From: Hyaloraphidium curvatum | Lineage: Eukaryota > Monoblepharomycota > Hyaloraphidiomycetes > Hyaloraphidiales > Hyaloraphidiaceae | Reading direction: 5' to 3' | Assembly: GCA_025558095.1 (NCBI GenBank) | Contig: JAIVFI010000003.1 | Location: 620,001 to 684,000, forward strand | DNA length: 64,000 bases | Part shown: positions 58,950 through 64,000 of the stretch, piece after piece | How the letters are laid out: the number at the start of each line of letters is the position of its first letter | Position numbering within the stretch: the first letter of the stretch is position 1 | Notes under the pieces: generated by a model | The model's database searches: none | What the model was told of the DNA's origin: nothing | The model's input: the letters and a program-made list of their open reading frames with translations, nothing else | Position numbers and translations under genes: made by a program

Positions 58950-60553
58950 ATGGCCGACGCTCTCACGCGATGGATCGCGTTCCTCGGCGCGACGGGCGGC
59001 GCGCGGCTCGCGACGCTGGCGACGGCGCTGCTCGGCGGGTTCGTGCGCGCGGCGACCGCGCTCGGCCCGCACTCGGGGCAGGCCGCGCCGCCCATGTTCG
59101 GCGACTTCGAGGCGCAGCGCCACTGGATGGAGCTCACGCTGCACCTGCCGCCCGCGCGCTGGTACTTCTACGACCTGGGCTACTGGGGCCTGGACTACCC
59201 GCCGCTGACGGCCTACGTGAGCTGGCTCTGCGGCGCGATCGCGCACCGCATCGACCCCGCCTTCGTGGCGCTGGACGCCTCGCGCGGCGCAGAGGGCTAC
59301 GGCCTCAAACTGTTCATGCGCTGGACCGTCGCGGTCAGCGAGCTGCTCGTGTACCTGCCCGCGGTCTACTGGTTCTGCCGGACGTGGGCGCCCGCGTGGC
59401 GCGACCGCCAGCTGCTCTTTGCCCTGGTGTACCTGCAGCCGGCCCTGATCCTGATCGACCACGGCCACTTCCAGTACAACGCGGTCATGCTGGGCCTCGC
59501 CGTCGCCGCGTTCGCGCTCTTTTGCCGGAGGCGCTACCTCCTGGGGAGCGCGTGCTTCGTGCTCTCGCTCATGTTCAAGCAGATGGCGCTGTACTACTCG
59601 CTGCCCGTCTTTGTCTTTCTCCTGGCAAAGTGCTTCGACCCCAAGGAGGGGGGGTTCAAGCTGTTTGTGCAGCTCGGCCTGACGGTCGTCGCCACGTTTG
59701 CCCTCGTCCTGCTGCCGTTCCTCCGCGACCCGGCGCAGCTCATGCAGATCGTCCACCGGCTGTTCCCGGTCGCGCGCGGGCTGTACGAGGACAAGGTTGC
59801 CAACGTGTGGTGCGCACTGAGCGTAGTCGTCAAGCTCCGCGACTTTTTCAGCCAGGGCTCGCTTGCCATCCTAAGGTGGGCGCCACAACCCTGCGCTTGG
59901 CGCCGAATCTCACCGCCTCGCTTGGTCTCAGCATCGGGGCAACCCTCCTCGCAGCCCTGCCTTCCCTCGTCGACCTGTTCCTGCGGCCCTCCAGTGTCCG
60001 CCTCCTCTACTCCCTCGTCTGCGTCTCCCTCTCCTTCTTCCTCTTCTCCTTCCAGGTGCACGAAAAGACCATACTCGTGCCGCTCCTCCCCATTTCCCTG
60101 CTCGCGCTCGACGAGCCCGCCGCTTTCGGTTGGATGGTCAACACTGCGTGCTTCAGCATGTTCCACACCCTCCTCAAGAAGGACGGGCTCACGCTGCAGT
60201 ACTGCGTGCTCATGCTCTTCTGGAACTGGGCCAACTCGTCGCACCTCCGGTCCCTGCTGGACGGGAGCGCGCGATCGCTCCTAATCGGGGTGAGGTGTTC
60301 GGGCCTGTCCCGCGGACCGCCGCTCAACCGTTGCTTCCGCCAGGCGTCCTACGTCGCCATGCTCGCCGTCCATGCGATCGACCTCTTTATGCTGCCGCCG
60401 GCGAGGCTGCCGGACCTGTTTGTGGTGATGAACGTGCTGGTCTCGGCCAGCGTCTTTGTCGCGGTGTGGGGCTACTTTACTTACGCGCAATGGAAGCTGC
60501 CGGTTGGGCCGCCGGAAGTAAACGGGAACCCAAAAAAGGCGAAGGCGCCGTAG
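58950..60553 (+). CDS. ALG6: Dolichyl-P-Glc:Man9GlcNAc2-PP-dolichol glucosyltransferase ALG6
   Basis: ER membrane enzyme that adds the first glucose to the N-glycan precursor. Multi-spanning GT-C fold. Diagnostic luminal sequence: FGDFEAQRHWMELT (metal/catalytic Asp of the GT-C family), WYFYDLGYWGLDYPPLTAYV, SRGAEGYGLKLFMRWTV, LILIDHGHFQYN, LMFKQMALYYSLPVF and FQVHEKTILVPLLP. The LDYPPLTAY variant distinguishes ALG6 from ALG8. Introns: 59876..59931 and 60290..60343. The ATG at 58950 lies 96 bp from the divergent MRD1 start. Ends basic (GNPKKAKAP). Confidence 0.92.
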
Positions 60554-60709
60554 GCGGGTCGAGTGGGTCGAGTATAGAAACCTGCTGGAATGCCACGGAG
60601 CCACGGAGGTGATGGGAACCCGCCAAAGCCCGCGGCCGCTCACGGCGGGTCCCCGACTTCCCCCCGAATTAGACCGACGCAGGCGGCTGCATTCCGGCGG
60701 CACGCGACC

Positions 60710-63700
60710 ATGCCGCCCGGAGTCAAGGTTCTTATCCCTTTGCTGCTCGTCCGGACCGTACTGAGCGGGCCCGGGCAGGTGGTAACGGAGGCGGGGCAGT
60801 TGGAGTCCGAGTTGCGCTTCCTCCTCCCCGCCCTCACCCAGAAGGAGTCGGACCAGACATGGAACGGGATCAACGACGCGCTGGAGCGCTGGAAGCTGCT
60901 GACGAAGGAGGGCGGCGCGTACAAGCTGCACGACGCGTACTTCGCCTGCCTCCGGCGGATCCAGGCGCACGTCGTCTCCGCGATCCTCTCGGACCGCTCG
61001 AAGCTGTCGCGGACCGCCGTGGAGCTCGTCGAGTGCCTCGCCGTACTCTTCAGGCAGAACTTTGAGCCCTTTGCCGAGGTCTTTGTGACCGCGGTGCTCA
61101 AGCTAAGCACACGGGCAAACCGGGTCTTCGTGTCGTCGGCCACGCAGTGCCTACGCACCGTGGTCGAGCACTGCCCCGTTCCGGGCCTGCTGGAAGCGTT
61201 CCTGGAGGCGTTGCAGAACAAGAACAAGACCATGCGGGCCTGCGCCGCCGAGGCCGCCGCCGCCTGCGTCGAGCACACCCCGCTCCCGCTCCTGCAGGAC
61301 CACGTGGACGAGATTGAGCAGTTCGTGGCCACGGCGGTGGAAGATGCCGAATCCTCCGTGCGGGATTGGGCAAGGTCGTGCTTCGCCCTATATGCGGAAC
61401 GTTTCGCGTCCCGGCTCGAGGGGTGGGTGTCGTGCACGGCCGAGTACCCATCGGGCCATAAATGAGCTCCATGGCCTCCTCCTCCACAGCTTCCAGGCCA
61501 GGCTTTCGCCCAAGGCGAGGAAGTACTTGGCCGTCGCGGCCACGGAACAGACCAAGCGGACGAGCGTTTTCGACGCGCGCCTCCAGGCGCAGCGCGCAAG
61601 AGACAAGCGGACCGTCGGGATGGGCTCTTTTCTGGCCGGCTCGGACGGGGCGAAGGATCCCCACGCCGACGTCTATGGCGTGGGACCGGCTGCCCGGCTA
61701 CAGCTATCCAAGCCGCTGGAAGGCGTGGGTGCGGGGAAAAGCCTGCCGGCGGATCCTTCTGCCGGAGCACTCGGCGCTGCCCGCCGTAAAGCGAGACCAA
61801 GTGTGGCCCCTGGGCTGGATGATCGCGATGCGTCCGACGCCCGTCGTTCGGAGAGTTCGGCCAACACGTCTTCGGCATCGATAAACGTCAAGGACGTTCT
61901 GGACAAGAGCGGAAGCACGATTGCCAATGCCCTGCTTCACGCACAGAGGGTGCCGAAGGTTCCCGTAGATACCGCGTCGCAGGCTTCACGTGGACCAGTG
62001 CGGAGGCTGGCGGGCAACGGTCTGTGCCTTTGAGAATCCGTTGTCGCGCATCTGACAATCCAATCCCCGCAGGAGCGCAACGTGTGGCCGTGGGAGCAAA
62101 GCCGGATGCGGAAAAGGCGATCTCGGAGGTCAAGGTCCAGGAAAACAGCGCCCACCTTGCCCCAGCGGATCCAACACCTGCACCGAAGCCCGCATTGACC
62201 GATGCGAAAGCTCGGGACCAGACGGAGAAGGCACGGTTTGGAACTTTACCCGAGGCCCCGTCGACCTTTACCGAACGACCGCGGAGCGCCATTCCGGTTC
62301 TGAGCCTCACTGTCCACGAAGGGAGCACCCGAGCGGGCGGGCGTGGGGTGGACGACAGCTTTGACCACCTTCATGGAACAAGCGTGAAGCCCGCACTGGC
62401 GTCTTTCCGGGCTCCGCTCTGGTCCGTGCGCTTGCAGGCTTTTGAGAATCTCGCCAGCAGGCTCAAGGACTTGGGCACGGATGGGGATCTACCGGCGGCG
62501 AAAACTGCGGACATCTTGGACACAGGCCTCGACGACACGCACACGAAGGTTGCCCTAGCGGCCATGGAATGCCTCAAGGCGTTCCTCGAGCGTCATCCTG
62601 CCGATGCCAAGCTCTTGGATCTGGTCCTGGGCAAAGTCATCGGTTCGTTGCGGGCCAGTTCCGCGAGCCAGAGTCGCTCGTCAGCCACAAACGCTGCAAA
62701 CGACGTGCTGGACATCCTGAAGCGCACCTGTGATGCGGACGTGCTTCTTGCGTCCTCTCTCAACATCTTGTCGAGCTCTGAATGGAGCAAGGTCTCGCGT
62801 GTTCGGATGGGGGCGTTGGACCTTGCCGCCTCTCTCATTCAGGATCATCCCGCGTTGTTGCTACGTGCGCAAGGTAAGCTCCCCGATGCATTTCCGGACT
62901 TCAGTGTTGACATTCTTGCTCAGTCATGCGCAGCGTCGTTCACAAACTTGCTGCATTCGTCCCTGACGTCGATGCAACTTCATCGCGCCGGCTTCGCTCG
63001 TTGCTCCTCACTCTCGAGGCTTCGTCTTCCGAAAGCTTTTTTGCTGCCGCCACGTCTCTGAAACCCAGCGAGCGAAAGCTTCTCCGGTCCATCCTGATCA
63101 AGGACATTACGGACTGGGATGCCAAGGAGAAGCACGCTTTCGCCAAGCTTCACGCGACAGATGCGGCACCGCAGGTTTGTTCATTCTGCTCGCAAGTGAG
63201 ATGCCCTCTAAGTCTATGTGCGACACAGGCATCCGAGAGCATTTTGTACCCCGAGACTACGTCTCTCGCAGCGCCTCCTTTGCCCAGAAGTCCGACCAAG
63301 GCCGACACGCAGGAAACCTTGGTGCTGTCTTCGGATCAGCGCAGCATTTCCGACGCAAAGCTCCTTGCCGACGAACCTTGCGTTCAGGAGACAGAAATCG
63401 ACCGGCCAGCAGCTTTGGAATCGGAGCACTCGTTCATCGTCGACATACCGGAGCAGCCGAGCGCCAACGTCATCTCCAACGTCTTCGAAGCCCGGCCCAG
63501 CCCACCAGCGGATGTTTCGCTCATCGCGTTCGACAAGTCGTTACACCTTGCGGCGAATGGCCTTCCGAGTCATGCAATGGATCAAGAGGATCAGGACAAC
63601 GACTTTAGCCGCGACCTGATTGCGTTTGACGTCTCGATTATTGCCCGCGTGGCGGTGCCGCTGCTCGAAGAGGAGCCTCCGAAGGATCTTTTCGAACTGG

Positions 63701-64000
63701 GCAGCCCCTTCACAGGCGATGTCGACTCTGGCAATCGCGAGCTCGCGAATGCCGGCTCTGCTCCAGAGGCGCCTCTGGATCATGAACTTCCAACCGCTGA
63801 GGATGTCAGAGACATTTCGGAAGGTAACGCTACATCGGCGGCGCTTACCGTCGCTGCGTCCGAGGGGGCATCGCTTGTTGCCACCGCCGATCCGGCGACG
63901 ACCATACCAGACAGAGAGCTAGACGCTATGGGGGTGGAGGGCGAGGATGTCGAACTTACCGAGAATGTGCCGGAAGCCCGTTTTCAGCACATTGACGACT
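60710..64000 (+). CDS. CLASP-type (Stu1/Cls1) microtubule-associated protein, 3' end beyond window
   Basis: TOG/HEAT-array protein that rescues microtubules. The N-terminal ~230 residues form a CLASP_N-like TOG: DQTWNGINDALERWKLLTKE, SDRSKLSRTAVELVECLAVL, FRQNFEPFAEVFVTAVLKL, ATQCLRTVVEHCPVPGLLEA, LQNKNKTMRACAAEAAAACV. A Ser/Ala-rich spacer follows. A second HEAT array lies at about 62395-63170 (SVRLQAFENLASRLKDLG, ADILDTGLDDTHTKVALAAM, SKVSRVRMGALDLAASLI). An acidic disordered region then stays open to the right edge. Introns are near 61420-61460, 62030-62075, 62873-62925 and 63175-63228. The family call is good; yeast-type Stu1 versus Cls1 naming is not attempted. Confidence 0.8.

Overview
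The window is nuclear DNA of a GC-rich eukaryote with a compact, intron-dense genome. Introns are mostly 46-65 nt, GT-AG (a few look like GC-AG), often with a CTAAC/CTGAC-like branch point. Intergenic gaps are often below 150 bp, and genes sit on both strands. Gene content suggests a fungus, probably an early-diverging (chytrid-like) one: five-RRM Mrd1, Pho8-type vacuolar alkaline phosphatase, bacterial-AroG-type DAHP synthase, fungal-type RPS21 C-terminus, a TTC1 orthologue and a Fanzor element. This placement is inference from gene families; no rRNA or marker gene is present.

Layout. 1-4547: RNA polymerase III subunit RPC34 (cut by the left edge), the meiotic double-strand-break factor REC114, the TPR protein TTC1 and ribosomal protein RPS21. 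4548-13685: a roughly 9 kb mobile element. It carries an IS630/Tc1-type DDE transposase, a long zinc-finger-containing middle region, a Fanzor (eukaryotic TnpB) RuvC nuclease and a strongly hairpinned 3' tail. Splice signals join all the reading frames into one predicted protein of about 2,674 residues. 13686-20821: CLP1 (mRNA 3'-end processing), a secreted repeat protein built from tandem exon-intron modules, Pho8 alkaline phosphatase and a small LEA-like protein. 20984-28689: a full-size ABCB-type transporter, mitochondrial dihydrolipoamide succinyltransferase and TGS1 cap hypermethylase. 28798-36932: a GATA-like zinc-finger protein and condensin subunit Cnd1. 36999-44997: kinesin-7, NC2-beta and a GRIP golgin. 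45160-52436: acetyl-CoA acetyltransferase, TIM17, a PAQR receptor, exosome CSL4 and DAHP synthase. 52574-64000: retromer sorting nexin (Vps5/SNX1), MRD1, ALG6 and a CLASP-type microtubule protein cut by the right edge.

Apart from the element, the genes are single-copy housekeeping functions with no operon logic. Several pairs are divergent and share very short promoters (RPC34/REC114, CSL4/DAHP synthase, MRD1/ALG6). Others converge tail to tail (Cnd1/kinesin-7, SNX/MRD1). The outstanding object is the transposase-Fanzor element inserted between RPS21 and CLP1. Its catalytic residues for both enzymes are present and its introns restore frame, so it could encode a functional fusion and an associated guide RNA.
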